DNA from: Turnera subulata
Taxonomy: Eukaryota > Streptophyta > Magnoliopsida > Malpighiales > Passifloraceae
Direction: 5' to 3'
Assembly (NCBI GenBank): GCA_028386065.3
Contig: JAKUCV010003353.1
Coordinates: 1-64,000 of the forward strand
DNA: 64,000 nt
Position numbers and translations under genes: made by a program. A model generated the notes under the pieces. The model had not been told where the DNA came from, made no database searches, and worked only from the letters and a program-made list of their open reading frames with translations. Positions 32,219 to 44,301 of the stretch are shown in pieces. Within the stretch, counting starts at the first letter, position 1, and each line of letters starts with the position of its first letter.

Positions 32219-34572
32219 TCCAGCCATAGGGACCATAGAGTCGCCAAGCTAATGATCATCCAAGCGGCTAGCATCGAAGGATGACAAGAAGGCCCATTGG
32301 AGGAGGACGTCATCGAAAGAAAATGGGGACGCCACTGGATGCACCACCATCTGCAAATTTTGCACCATATACTCAAAAAAAAAAAAAAAAAAGGGCACCA
32401 TATGAGTAAATGGTCTCTTGTCTACAAGTTGGAATTGCAAAAAACGCAAGTGGATTCCGCAAGAGTTATAATACCCCGATACCGTAAAGCGTCTATTGTT
32501 AGAATACCATTATTAATGGTGAGCCAAAGCCAACATTCTATCTTATGTGGAGTTAGGGCCAACCACACTAACGCAATTCGTGTGACGGCCCCAGCAAGTG
32601 TGGACAGAAAATGCCTACCATTAGATATAGAAAAAACCCCGGAACCATCATGAGTCCATGACCAATGATCAGCTGAATGAGGTTGGAGGTGAATGCTTGA
32701 GGCTTCGGCTGTGATGAGTTGGACCTGATGCAATTCCCAATCCCAAAGTTGTCACCTCCAAGCAGTGGTCCAGTTGGGATGCTCGTTAATGATAAGTATA
32801 CATTCATTGAAGAAAAGATCTTGACAGAGAGAAGTAGAAAAGAGCCGAGGAAACCTGATTTTGAGGATGCCATAGCCACTCCAGTTATCCAGCCAAAAAA
32901 GGATTTTGGTCCCGTCACCCACACAGATCCGAACCCCATTCAAAAGTGCAAGGCTAATTTGACTACTAGTCCCACCCAAACATACAATAGCGCGCCAGGT
33001 TTTGGAAGCTGAATCCAGGTTGAAGGTTGGAATCAAAGTAGATGGCGATGTCCTATATTTATTTTTCACCAAGGATTTCCACTCCTTTTCTTTAGGTTGG
33101 GTGTATTTCCAAAGCTATTTGAAAAGCAAGCATTGATTCATGACATTCAAATTAACGAACCCTAAGCCACCAAAATCTTTTGGCAACGTCAAGCGTTTCC
33201 ATGCCGTTAAACAGACTTTCCTTGACTTATTTAACCCCTGCTAGAAGAAGTTTCTCATGATAGCAATCATCTTTTTTGCAACAGACACAGGGAGGCAAAA
33301 AAAGAGACATGAAATAAATTGGTAAGCCTGATAACACAAATTTGATTAAGGTCACCCTGCCCCCAAGAGACAAGTATTTTCCTTTCCAAGTCTTTAACTT
33401 ACTGGTGAATTTAACTAACACCGATTGCCAAGTTGCCTTGTTCTGCATATTAGCTCCTAGGGGACCCCCAAGATATTTGGTGGGGAGTTGCTCAACACGA
33501 CTGGGTAATAAGTCCGCAATATGCGTTACCTGATGTTGTTTCAACCCAATTCTCACCACACTACTTTTAAAAAAAATTATACTCAAACCAGAGAGTGATT
33601 TAAAAATCCAAAGGCTCCTATTCAAGTTCAACAAGTAGTGAGATTTGGATGGTGAGAAAAAAAGTGTGTCGTTTGCAAACTGTAATATATGGAGGCAGGA
33701 ATATGATTGCCCACAACTGGCTTGATCAACTCCAAATCCACAGCCCTGTAGAAAATACTAGGTAAGCCTTCAACTGCCAAAATGAACAAGTAAGAGGATA
33801 AAGGATCTCCTTACTTGAGACCCTTGCTCATCACAAATTCTTGGGTAGGAGATCCGTTAACTAGCACGGCTGAAGAGGAGGATGATAAACATTCAGAAAT
33901 CCAGCTTCTCCATCTAGCGCCAAACCCCATGGCCTTGAGGACTTGTAACAAGTAATTCCAGTCGTTGGAATCGAAAGCTTTACGGAACTCAACCTTCTAT
34001 TTAGTAGCACTGGATTTGTTTGATCTCAGGGAATGGACAACTTCATTTGCCAAAAGTACACCGTCCATAATGCTCTGGCCTTCAATAAAAGCCGATTGAT
34101 GATTACCAATCAAAACAGACATAAAAACTTTCAGTCTACATGCCAGAAGCTTAGAGATGATCTTATATAATCCATTGACAAGAGTGATGGGACAAAATTC
34201 ATCCAGTGACTCAACTCCGGGCTTTTTGGCGATGAGAAAGATGTAGGAGGTATTGGCTCCTTTAGGAATCCTGCCATGCTCGAAAAAATGAGAGCTAAGA
34301 TAAAAAATATCATTTTTGATAAGGTTCCAACACTTTTTATAAAAAGAGAAGGAGAAACCGTCGGGGCCAGGGGCTTTGGAACTGTCACAGACCCACACAG
34401 CATCTTTCACTTCGTTCATAGAAAATGGTTTCTCCAAATTAGCAACTGTCTGAAAATCCAGTAGCCGAAAGAGGAAGAACCCAAGAGAAGGCCTTGGCTG
34501 ATTTTTGCAGGAGTATAAATCGGCAAAGAAATCTCTTGCGTAGTCTTTGATTTTAATTGGGTCATCTGTCAA
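32134..34572 (-). pseudogene. LINE ORF2 reverse transcriptase, catalytic Asp replaced
   Basis: Frames in order: SSKAPGPDGFSFSFYKKCW, FCPITLVNGLYKIISKLLAC and GNHQSAFIEGQSIMDGVLLA (34572-33997); after a break, FANDTLFF (about 33690-33660), where the second residue of the usual ADD triplet is Asn; then TKYLGGPLGANMQNKATW and KYLSLGGRVTLIKFVLSGLP (33634-33227), a post-RT stretch (VCVGDGTKILFWLDNW), zf-RVT remnants (TPHKIECWLWL, CVFCNSN) and LWSLWLERNKRVLKN. Stops separate the pieces. The Asp-to-Asn change alone would abolish polymerase activity. Confidence 0.85.
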
Positions 34573-34899
34573 CAGATTATCAATGTTTAACTAAGAAATC
34601 ATCTTTTTCCAGCCCCTGATGCTTGTGAATATATGAAAAAATCTAAAATTACGGTCACCCAGCTTGCACCATTTGATCCTAGCTTTCTCCATAAGGACTC
34701 TAGTTGCCTAGTCTTTAAACCGAACTCAACTTTTAAGTCATGGCAACACTTAATTTTAGATTGAGATAAAACCCTAGTCTCGGCTACCAAGTTGAAATCG
34801 TCAATCTGAGATTGTATCGAAGAGAGAACCTTGTTGACATCCCCAAAAACATCCATGTTCCATTTAGATAAGATTTTTCGCATCATGCTCAACTTCTAG

Positions 34900-35840
34900 A
34901 GGAAAAAAAATCAGCCTGGATAAGAATTGCAAGTTTCGGCCCACATAGAACTCACGGTCAGCTTAAAGTTTGGGTGATCCGACCAAGCGGTAATGAACTT
35001 AAATGGTCTCCTACCCAATTAGGGCTTTCTTGCGATAAAATCAGGGGACAGTGATCGAAATTTTGTTTACTAGCAGATTTCAAGCACATGTTAATAAAGA
35101 TAACAATCAATTCACCTTTAGCTAGTACCCTATCGATCCTACTAGCAGCTTTGAGGTTGCCCTAGGTAAACAACCTGTCAGATAAGTCAAACTCAATGAG
35201 TTCCATTCTCTGGATGAAACTTTTGAAGGCCGGGGCACCTCTACTGCATATGTTGCTGCTTTTTACAGTCCCCTGAATGTAGGGTCTCACTAAAATCACC
35301 CGAGATGAGCCACGATGCAGGAAATGATCGTTTGATGGCAGCAAGGTCATCAAATATTTGGATCCTCGATTCAACATGTTTGTAGCCATACACGATGAAA
35401 ATAGATAGAGTATGCATAGACTGCAGGTACACAGCTTCCGGTACAATCCAGTTATCAAATGATCTAAACCTAAGGGCTTTGAAGACGTCACAGTCCCAAA
35501 TAAGCAGAAGGACACCAGTACTCCCCGAGGCATTGACTGCGATAATATCAATATTGCCAGGGCCCCATAGCTTCTGGCAAAACTATAGATTAACATCAGA
35601 ACACTTCGTCTCACAGATGAATAAAAGATTAGCAAAGAAACGCTTTACCAGATCACGAACATGAGAGTGTTTTTTAGAGGTGCCAAAGCCTCTAATGTTC
35701 CAAGTAATGAAACTAAAAATGAATGATAAAAGGTGCACTAAGGAGTAGTCCAAAGGCTTAGGCAAAAGAACTAGACTGCGACCAATCGATTGCTTCTTGC
35801 ACCACAAGGTTCTCCAATAGCTAATGGGTCTCCATTGCAC
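34900..35840 (-). pseudogene. LINE ORF2 endonuclease domain, broken
   Basis: At about 35720-35590 the minus strand reads FITWNIRGFGTSKKHSHVRD, LVKRFFANLLFICETK, the N-terminal strand of an exonuclease-endonuclease-phosphatase nuclease with Asn and the catalytic Glu (ETK). The rest follows in other frames (for example WLISGDFSETLHSGD near 35300, a GDFNE-like block). It would nick target DNA for primed reverse transcription. Frameshifts throughout. Confidence 0.75.
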
Positions 35841-36599
35841 ACTGAGACTTATCTCAACCTAATAAGTCTCCGATTCTGGCAGTTTCATTAGCCTCCTCAG
35901 TCGTAAAAGAAATGGGGATAGAATTGGAGCTTGCATCCACCTCCTCCGAACCTGCTTTGCGATTACAACAATAGATATCTGAGTCCGAGATGGATTTATG
36001 ACTCTCGGGGTAGAGATGATGCTCCCACCCTTGGATTAGCAGTGAGTTCTTCTACCATTTTTAAGCTTCATGCTCTTGAGAATAGCCAACACCTTTCTTT
36101 CAACTAGTTTTTTGAGGGAAGATTGGTCGAATTCTGAGGGGTCGTGGGGTTCATTCCAAAAACCTAGGGTTTGGAGATCGTATGATTGGTTGGATGACGG
36201 GTCACTAACAGGTGAGAATGCTCTAGGTGTGGAAGGGCTTTCATATGGCGAACATTAGGTTGAAGGGGTTAAGGGATAAGGGAGAATAGGTAGACACATT
36301 GGGCTTACTGGAAGAGAATAGGTCAAAGAAATAGGTGTTAAAACAACCTTACTTGATGGAGTGTGAATAAGTGGGCTTGAAACATTTGGGCTGGGAAATA
36401 GGTAAGGTGGGAAAAGCCTCGTTGTTAGTTGTGTTTAGGGAGGTCATGTCGGTTATAGAAGTGGGGCCTGGTTATGACAGCTGTGAGGGGATTGATTTCA
36501 AAGAGCGTGTAGAGGAATTATGGGAAGGTGACGCAAAGCGATGCATGACACTTGTGATGACAGGGCTCAGATTAAAAGGGTCATGACGTATTGAAGCGA

Positions 36600-37560
36600 C
36601 TCTAATATCTAATTGGCTAGAGGTAAGACACGGGGTGTCAGGCTATTTGTGTTGACTTGTGGAGGGGGAAGCGACATTAGTCATATTGGGAGTTGTTGAA
36701 AGGTGCTCAGAGCCGGCCAGAGCGAGGTCGATGGCCAAGGCGCCACCGTCGTCACCGATAGCACAGGATGAAGTTGTCCGCACCCAGTCCAACGGGTCAT
36801 ACTGGGTTTCTTGCAGACACTTGTATGCATTATGATGGTCAGACTGTTGATAGGAATAGGGATCTTTAAAGCCCCAAAGAGACTCAGACGAGAGGATACA
36901 AAGAATGTATTCTTAGGGATAAACACCTAATTATCGGGGATGGTTTAGGGAGACTCCACAAGGAGATGGTAAGAGCTTTCACCGTGAACAACCTCAACCT
37001 ACGATTTTCTCTACTTAACATCGCCGTAACAGGATGAGTCACGGATGTAGTTGGGGCACAGAGCCTACCTTTGGCCAAACTTGCAGCAAGGGGGGAACCA
37101 TCTACTTGCACCAGGTTGATCCTTTGAATTAGGGTTTAGGATATAATGTTATTTTTGAATTGGATAAAAGCATAGCGTTTCCCACTTCTGTTCAACTTAT
37201 GAGGAATATAAACATCCAGTACTTCTCCAAAACGAGACATGACCGAGTGCACATCAGTAGGAATCTAGCGAGCATGTAGATTCTCCACATATATGATGAT
37301 AACAAGGTTATTGTCAATGGCGTTTTGAATGGTGCTACGACTCCATCTGGAAAAGTGAGTTAGTTTGGGGCTGGATTGAGGGTTGGGTTGTTGTGTTTAG
37401 GGAAGGGATTGGGGTAGGGTGATTGATGGTGGACGGGGTTGATGGTGCGGTGGGCCGGCAACTCCATGGTGAGGGATGAGGGTTGGGAGGCCACCCGGAA
37501 GACCGGGAGACATAGGTTGTGAAGGGAGAGGTTGAGAGAATATTTTTTAATAATTTTCCG
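36600..37560 (-). pseudogene. LINE ORF1 with RRM-like domain
   Basis: On the minus strand at 37345-37145 one reads RSTIQNAIDNNLVIIIYVEN then LHAR, a stop, IPTDVHSVMSRFGEVLDVYI and KRYAFIQFKN. VIIIYVENL fits RNP2 and RYAFIQF fits RNP1 of an RNA-recognition motif, as in one group of plant LINE ORF1 proteins that bind LINE RNA. The TAG stands where a Trp is common. Downstream Pro/Ser-rich sequence to about 36600 is in broken frames. Confidence 0.7.
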
Positions 37561-37569
37561 ATTTTGCAA

Positions 37570-38419
37570 GTTGCAAGCTTATGATTTCCCCTAAGAGACC
37601 GAATGTAGTCATCATATAAATGGTTTGGACTCGTGTATCAAACTTGAGCTTATTTTATTTTTTGACCTTGAGGACATGATTGTTGTTCTCAAGCAGCACT
37701 AGTTTCACGACAAAACTAATCTTTCCAAATTTAATTAATTCCTAAACTGATTGCGTATAAGAATTATCTCAATTTCAGGAAAAGGATGACAAGTGAACCA
37801 TTACAGTGTGATAACATTAGCAATGATAGTCAAGTACATGTTAAGTTTGTAGAGAGTGGACCTAGTAGCCGTAGTGGTTCGTAGATATTATTACTAGCTA
37901 CCTGTAAGAGGGAAGATATATTTACCGATAAAGTTAGACGACTGTGAAGAATTGAGGTGGAAAGCTTGTCTCTGCCAAATGGTAATCAAGATTCCGAATT
38001 TCAAAGTGAGTGTTACTAGTTTCCAAGGAGGGATTAAAAGAAGAATTAGTAGTTCTTGAAAATAAATTTTTATTTCATGGAGATGATGAAGTCGAATAGG
38101 TAGAAACTGAACAAGTAGGGAAAACGGTTTCTGCACTTAATTTTACCATTACAATCATAAACGTTTACAAGAGACAATCTGTATGAATATATGTATAAAA
38201 TCAAAAATATTTCCCTGGTAGATTTTAATGGTACTGACAAGCGTCCTATTTTAGAAAATTTTATGAAAAAATGAATTTAGTCGTGCCAGCGGCAAATTGT
38301 ACATGTATACAAATACAATAAACACTTGCGCTTATATCAAGAACAATTCAGGCATTTGCATGCAGAAAAACTAGAGTGCAGTTATAAAGAAAGAGAGTGT
38401 CAATGGCGCCACCTTTTTC
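37570..38419. other. Spacer, nothing recognised
   Basis: AT-rich DNA with only short open frames and no repeat I can name. Confidence 0.45.
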
Positions 38420-38970
38420 CTTCGCGGGAGTGAAAGAATCTCTAGGCTTCCTTGAACTTTGTGGGCAAAAATGAACTGCTGGCGTATGGAGATCCGAATT
38501 TCTTTTGGTGCTTAAATGATGCTTGTTAACCGATTTCTCTTGAAGTTTCATACTCTTGACTTTGTTGCTTGCCAACATAATATAATAGGTTAATTATTTT
38601 TATCCCCTCCAACTTAAGTTTTTTAAACAGATGCCCTTTTAAAAAATACCCAAAATTGTGGTGATTTTTATTTTTCGACAAAATAATTTCTTCCGTCCAT
38701 CTTATATAAAATTTCGTTTACTTTCTTAAGTTAAAAAAAAAAAAGGCTCAGTCAGGGGATAAAAAAGAAATAGAGGCATGCTAAATTTTTATTGTTTTTT
38801 AAAAATCCACATTGTGTAAAATAAATTGTTAATATTTTCTACGATATTGACTACGTTGAAATTCCTAAAGTGAAATGGTCTCCCGACATTGTCAATTTTA
38901 GGGAGGAAAAAAGCAAATGGCTGAAAAGTAAAGCATCCACAATATCTTATGTTATCTTCGCAAAGTGTTA
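38420..38970. repeat. Unclassified dispersed repeat, copy 1
   Basis: Shares an extended, gapped similarity with 58770-59310 in the same orientation: CTCTAGGCT, GATTTCTCT, CTTGACT, AATAGGTTA, TTTCTTCCGTC, TTTACTTTCTTAAGTT, AAATGGCTGAAAAGT. No terminal repeats or protein were recognised. It could be an old duplicated piece of a host gene or an unnamed transposon. Confidence 0.7.
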
Positions 38971-39319
38971 TGTAAAAAAGTTGGATTTGTCCTCCCCCAT
39001 CTTCTCGTAATTTTGCCCCCAAATATTGACATAGTGGTCTTTCCTCGTTCTCTTCTTCTACGTTACGCGACGAATTCCAGTCAAAGAATTATATTTTTTG
39101 ATTTAATTCCAGTCAAAAAATTATGATCGTGACATGTCGACAATATCCATTGCCGAGGAGAGAACCAATCACTTAAAACCATGGGTTAATTCGTTTTCTT
39201 GGTCGATACCTGGACTGCATCCATTCATAAATTGTTTTTTATCCCTTCAAACTTTATGTTTGAAGAAAAAGTCTCCTGAATTTAAAAAGTCAGAATGGAG
39301 AATGGAGATACCTTAAACT

Positions 39320-40200
39320 TTCATTATTTAACTGTAAAACCCCCTCGGAACTAAAAAAATCTGAATGGAGGTTTCCTGATCATTCATTTTTTAATTAAAA
39401 AACCTCGTAAATTATCTGATTTTTGTTAAATAATTGAACATGAGGGGTAACCAAAAATTTAAGAACTTTTTTGTAACCAAGCCATAAATCCTTTCTCTAT
39501 AATCCTAAACTCTTAACCATGAATCCTAAAATTCTAAACTTTAATCCTAATGAAAGTAAGTAGTTATACTTAGATAGGAAAGAAAAAAAAAAGTATAGGA
39601 ACTCTTTTTTTATGAAAAAACATCCTTGGATAATATTTATAGGATATATTACACTAGATAGGTAGAAAGAGGAAGTCTTAAGATTATTAGCCCCAATATT
39701 AATAATTACGTAACTGCTACTTGATGCTTGCGAAACCCACCCTAGCAATTCTGGGAGCACCTCTACTGGTGTAACCGCGTTGAAAACGTTCTTGTCAGAT
39801 GAATATACACACCATCAATTCAAAAAAAAAAAAATGAAAGAGTCAATCTTCGAAAAAAATATGAGTGGGTATTATAACTAAATAAATCTCGACTCTTTAT
39901 TTGACTCAAGAAAAAATGGAAAATATAATGGGATAATCTATGAATGTTAAACGCTAACTCCTTATCTGCACAATGGACACTTGATAGGAGTACCCAACTT
40001 AACAACCGACAGGCTAAAAGTAATTAGTGTGCTCTCTCAAAATTCACTGTCTTAATTTTATGATCAACTGGCTCAATTTCCCGACTTAACACTTTGCTCA
40101 ATTTTGATCACGCGTACAATCAATTGTTTCAAAGAGTACAATGGCAAACTTCTTTATTTATTCTGTAACAATAACATAGAAGTAGATCTATTCTGTAACT
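39320..40200. other. Spacer before CYP81 copy 3
   Basis: AT-rich with no credible coding sequence. The last part probably holds the 3' UTR of the adjacent P450 gene. Confidence 0.4.
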
Positions 40201-40266
40201 ATTACATTTCTTCGTTCTTCCAACAGTTATATTTCTCCACACATCAGGGACGAGTAGGCTGTAAAA

Positions 40267-42230
40267 CTAGGGAGTAACAGTAGCCTGGGACAGAAATTTA
40301 GTCATGTTGGGTCGTGGGGTACACATAGCCTCTAGCGGTTTTTTCTTGAGCAAAACAAGATCGAAGCAATGGTCCATGTCCACTTGAAGTCCCATCGTGT
40401 TCCACTCAAAGCATTGAACCACAGCACCTACTGCCAAGCAAAGAAAATGAACGGCCAGGTTAGCAGCTGGACACTTTCTCCTTCCCACTCCGAATGGAGC
40501 AAACTTGACACCTTCTGATCCCCTGCCTGTTGCTGCTGCTTCTTCAAATCTCTCGGGCTTGAACTCATCGGGGTCTGGCCAAACTTCGGGATCCCTGTGC
40601 AGAGCCCAAACATTCGGCAAAAGTGTTGTGCCTGAGGGGACATTGTATCCCCCAACAGTGCAGGCTTCGCTTGAGAAATGAGGCAGAGTGATTGCTCCGG
40701 CAGGATATATTCTAAGTGTCTCGTTTATGACACATTTAAGGTAGGGAAGGCTTGGAATATCGGATTCATCCAATAAACGTTCGGTTCCAACTTGGGTGTC
40801 TATCTCAAGTTTTAATTTTTGCAGCGCCTTAGGGTTTGTCAAGAGGAGTGCCATTGCCCATTCTAAAGTTACGCGAACTGTGTCTGTTCCGGCCATCATC
40901 ATCATCTGAAAGTACATAAACGTTAGAATATGGAAATGGGGGGATAATTCCTTAAATTAAAGGCTTGTGTAAGTTTTGTTAAGGAGATCAATATTATTAT
41001 TTGAAGTGATGATTAAAAATACTAAACTTGCATAAAATTTTTTTGTTTTAATGTAAGTGTCAATGTCCGAAAACAAGTACATAAGTAGTACGTACTATCT
41101 CTTTAATTGTAATTACTTCTAATTATATTAAAAAAAGGAGAGTTAAAAAGCATGTTTGACTCTCTTGTTTTACCAGCTTTATTTTGTGATCAAGCATGGT
41201 GTTCCGTTGGCTGCAATTTCGATATATAGATCTTCTAGTAAAAGCCAGGAAAAAGAAAAGGTTCGGGGTTACTACTAGTAGTACTTACAATGATCATGGC
41301 TTTGATAACATCGTCAGTGTAAAAGTCCGGTTCTGATTCTTGCTTGGTCAGGAGAATTTCAACCGCCGATGTCAGCCCCCCTGCGTCTATATTTTCAGTT
41401 TCCGAAACAGGAGCATGTGTTCTCTTGGATCGAGAATCGTTGACAATGTTTTGCAAATATTCATCTTTTCTGGCCTGCAACTTTTTCATGTTCTTCTCCA
41501 CTCCTCCATAACCAATCATCCTTAAAAAAGGGAAAAAGTCAAGAATACTCATGGTAAGATCCGTAAAGATCATCTCGTTGAATTCTTTAAATGATTGCTT
41601 TTCGCCTTTGGTCTTTATTTCCTCCTCTTCAAGGCAACGCCTTCCAGCAGCAATTCTCATTGTGATATCGGTTGCTAGAAGAGAGAATAAAAAGTTCAAG
41701 TCCACCTTCTGCATAGTGCCTTCGCTTGTGAGCTTTAACGTTCTACGAAGCATAGAGTGAACTTCTTCTTGGAAAACAGGAGAAAATTTCCGGATGCCTT
41801 TTGCAGAGAATATCTCTTCGACGGTGAGGCGACGAAGGGTACGCCAATAGTTCCCATAGCCAGCAAACACATAGGATTTATAATTGTAGGCGTAAAATTC
41901 TCCCGCCAAGAATGGGGGTCGGTTTGCAAATATATTGTCATTCTTGGTGAAGCATTCCTCTATGGCAGATGGTGATGACACCACAAGGGTGGGACGTGTG
42001 CCAAATTTGAGGTACAAGATCGGCCCATACTTTGAGGAAAGAGATTGTAGTGACTTGTGGAGTGAATCTTTCAGGAGATGCAAATGGCCAATAATAGGAA
42101 GAGCTAATGGACTTGGAGGTAGATTCTTCCTACGATGGAGATAAAGTTTGCTAATTATAAGGATAAAACAATACAAGGAAGCAAGGAGAGGCAACCAGAT
42201 TACGTCCATTGTAGAAACAAAAATATACAT
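40267..42230 (-). CDS. CYP81: Cytochrome P450, CYP81-like, divergent copy 3 (two exons)
   Basis: The gene is complement(join(40267-40905, 41289-42230)): 314 codons, a 383-bp phase-0 intron with consensus GTAAGT donor, and a 212-residue exon 2; 526 aa from the first Met. The second Met (42209, MDVIWLPLL) directly precedes the anchor and is the likelier start, giving 519 aa. Features: [59 protein letters not shown]. The heme loop has Ala where Gly is usual. It differs widely from copies 1 and 2, so it represents an older branch or another subfamily. ER monooxygenase; substrate unknown. No lesion is seen. Confidence 0.94.
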
Positions 42231-42259
42231 CCACTATGTATACAATGTAGAGGAAACCC

Positions 42260-42905
42260 TAAAACCAATCATATTTATACTCGTAAAGAGAGAACCAGTT
42301 ATTCAAAAATCGGCGTCGATTGTATAATTCTTTTTTTCCTTTCGTAAAAAGTTTATACATCTATTGATCTTTCTAAAGCGATTATTTTATTCGTAGGCTG
42401 CAAGCTAAGCTTTGGTGAAACTAATGTAGGCTGGTTACTAATGGATTAGAAATGCCCTTACAGTAATTAGAGTGGTCCAAGTCTACTCACATTCTGTAAT
42501 GCCCCAAAACTTAGTAATTAACCTTCCGTAAACATTTCAAAGGCGATAGTGAATTCTTTCTTGTGTCTTTACTATGACCACTTTGATTTTTACCGCCTGG
42601 TTTCTACATTGAAGATTTTGCTTCCGTTAACCAAGCCATGGTTTCTGTTTATGCCGCCAAAATGGATACTGGAGTAGTATGGTTTTGTCACAAAGTGGGT
42701 TGGGTCTCTTAGAAGGAATTCGCCAATCCAAGACGGCTAAGACCGCTTCAAATTCCAACCATTTTTTATGGACCAACTTAGGGTTAAAATTTAGTTAATT
42801 GTACAGTATAACTGGATTATATACTTGTAAATTGGAGCGAACAAGGTTGGCTTAGTTGGTTTTTGCCCTGGCTCTGGACTGGAAAAGACTCCCTCAACTT
42901 AAATT
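42260..42905. other. Upstream region of CYP81 copy 3
   Basis: No gene. A SINE-like string at about 42843-42900 (GGTTGGCTTAGTTGG, then ACTCCCTC) has a weak tRNA-like look. No clear TATA box could be fixed. Confidence 0.3.
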
Positions 42906-42911
42906 TTTTAT

Positions 42912-43060
42912 AACCAAAAAAATATACTTGTAAATTGGACACATAGAAACATCAATCAAGATACATATATATATTCCCTTCTCTTTTCTTTTCTTTTTTT
43001 TTTATTTTCTGCAACCTCTACAACAATTTACTTTATTGCAATTTAGCTTCTCCTTGCCTT
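42912..43060 (+). repeat. Duplicated flank, left copy
   Basis: ACTTGTAAATTGGACACATA and the following 130 bp match 50168-50300, just outside the LTR of the gypsy element, in the same orientation. The two copies bracket the element remains. Confidence 0.75.
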
Positions 43061-43572
43061 TTACCGTTTTATGCCATTGCTTTTACTCTTGCATTAGAAG
43101 TAGTCATAACTTTTGATGTTGTTCGCACTAAATAAATACTTCAAGTGTACATCGTGCTGTAGTAACAAGGTCGAATCACAGAGACTGTGAAACAATACTG
43201 CCCATAAAGACTAATTGATTAGACTATAAAATAACAAATAAATAAAAAGAGATATATTGAAGGTGAATTAACATGGTAATAAAATAAATAACGGAAAAAA
43301 AAGCAAAGATAACAAATTGAAAATAGGAGAAACACAAGTTGAGGGGAACTTAGGTTGTCCGGGGTGCACTACTGCCTAGTTATTCAACCATAATTCAATA
43401 ACTTGGTAAATAAACTTGTCTAACTGAAGGGCTACCTAGCCTAAGTTATCTGCAACCCACTATCGCTGGTGCCGCAAACCTACAAGTCCCGAACAACCTA
43501 CTTTTGCTAGTAATGCCTGTCCTAGGGCGCAATGTCATTGTGCCAGGTGCCCTAAGAAAAGATTATCTCAAA

Positions 43573-43838
43573 TCATGGGATAGCATGACCCTGAAAATCG
43601 AGTCAAATATATTGGAGTAGCATGTCCCGAAAAAATCATACAAATAGGGTAGCATGCCCTGAGATATCAAATCAAGCACAAAGGGTAGCATGCCCCTAGA
43701 AATCACATTTGGTGTGGGCCCGCCATGCCTTTTTTGGAAAATCTAATCTCATGAAGGGATAGCATCCCCCGAAAACTCAAATTTTAGGGGTAGCATGCCC
43801 CGAAAAAATCTCATTCGAAACATGGGGTAGCATGCCCC
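43573..43838 (+). repeat. Array of hairpin motifs around TAGCATG (array III)
   Basis: GGGG-TAGCATG-CCCC occurs at 43787-43801 and 43824-43838. Variants: AGGG-TAGCATG-CCCT (43646-43660), GGGAT-AGC-ATCCC (43756-43768), GGG/CCC around 43578-43591 and less perfect units near 43614 and 43683. Stem bases vary, but most units stay complementary. Confidence 0.75.
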
Positions 43839-43985
43839 TTTTTATTTTTTTGTCAAAATTTTCAGGTCTGGCAAACCCCATATACACATGCATTCATTGT
43901 AATTTCAAGTCTGATTCAACAGGTTCCTTTTAATCCAATACAAATTGTTTGTTTGATTTTTTCAGAACAAGATTTACTCTTTCCT

Positions 43986-43987
<2 letters not shown>

Positions 43988-44027
<40 letters not shown>

Positions 44028-44050
44028 TTTCTCTCTTTCTTCTCCTCTCT
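43988..44050 (+). repeat. (CT)n microsatellite
   Basis: About 15 uninterrupted TC units followed by interrupted ones, about 250-300 bp upstream of the antisense ORF start. Confidence 0.95.
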
Positions 44051-44225
44051 CGTTTGTTTTTTTTTTTTCTCTTTAAATGCCGGTGGTCATCTCTCTTTGT
44101 TCGCCGGGCTCAACAGTCTTCTCGATATGATCGCCCAGGCCCAACGGTCATAACTCCAAGATCGATTGCCCCTCGGATTTGGACTTTTCCTAAGGCAGTT
44201 TTGAGTTTTTGGCCGACCCTAAACC

Positions 44226-44235
44226 ACTATAAATT
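44226..44235 (+). promoter_or_regulatory. Candidate TATA box of the antisense ORF
   Basis: ACTATAAATT lies about 70 bp before the ATG at 44302, in plant-like spacing, with a CT-rich tract further upstream. Confidence 0.55.
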
Positions 44236-44301
44236 GAACCCTGGGCACCCAAAGTTCCTCACAACTGTTCCGTAGCATACCAAAACACATCCAAGACCAA
44301 G

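Larger units (their letters stand above)
31632..37560 (-). mobile_element. Near full-length plant LINE, reverse strand, inactivated
   Basis: Minus-strand order from 37560 downward: ORF1 with RRM, endonuclease (about 35720-34950), RT (34572-33200), post-RT and zf-RVT region (33072-32420) and C-terminus (32376-32134). Poly(T) at 31632-31642 may be the A-tail, with a second tail-like run at 31439-31452. Target duplications were not found. Stops, frame changes and a lost catalytic Asp show it is dead. Confidence 0.85.

Noticed and set aside
36070..36590. Plus-strand frames of 60-70 codons
   Set aside because: Opposite-strand shadows of LINE ORF1.
43949..44275. Plus-strand open frames over the (CT)n tract
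   Set aside because: Frames exist only because the microsatellite has no stops; no domain, and it overlaps the putative promoter of the antisense ORF.
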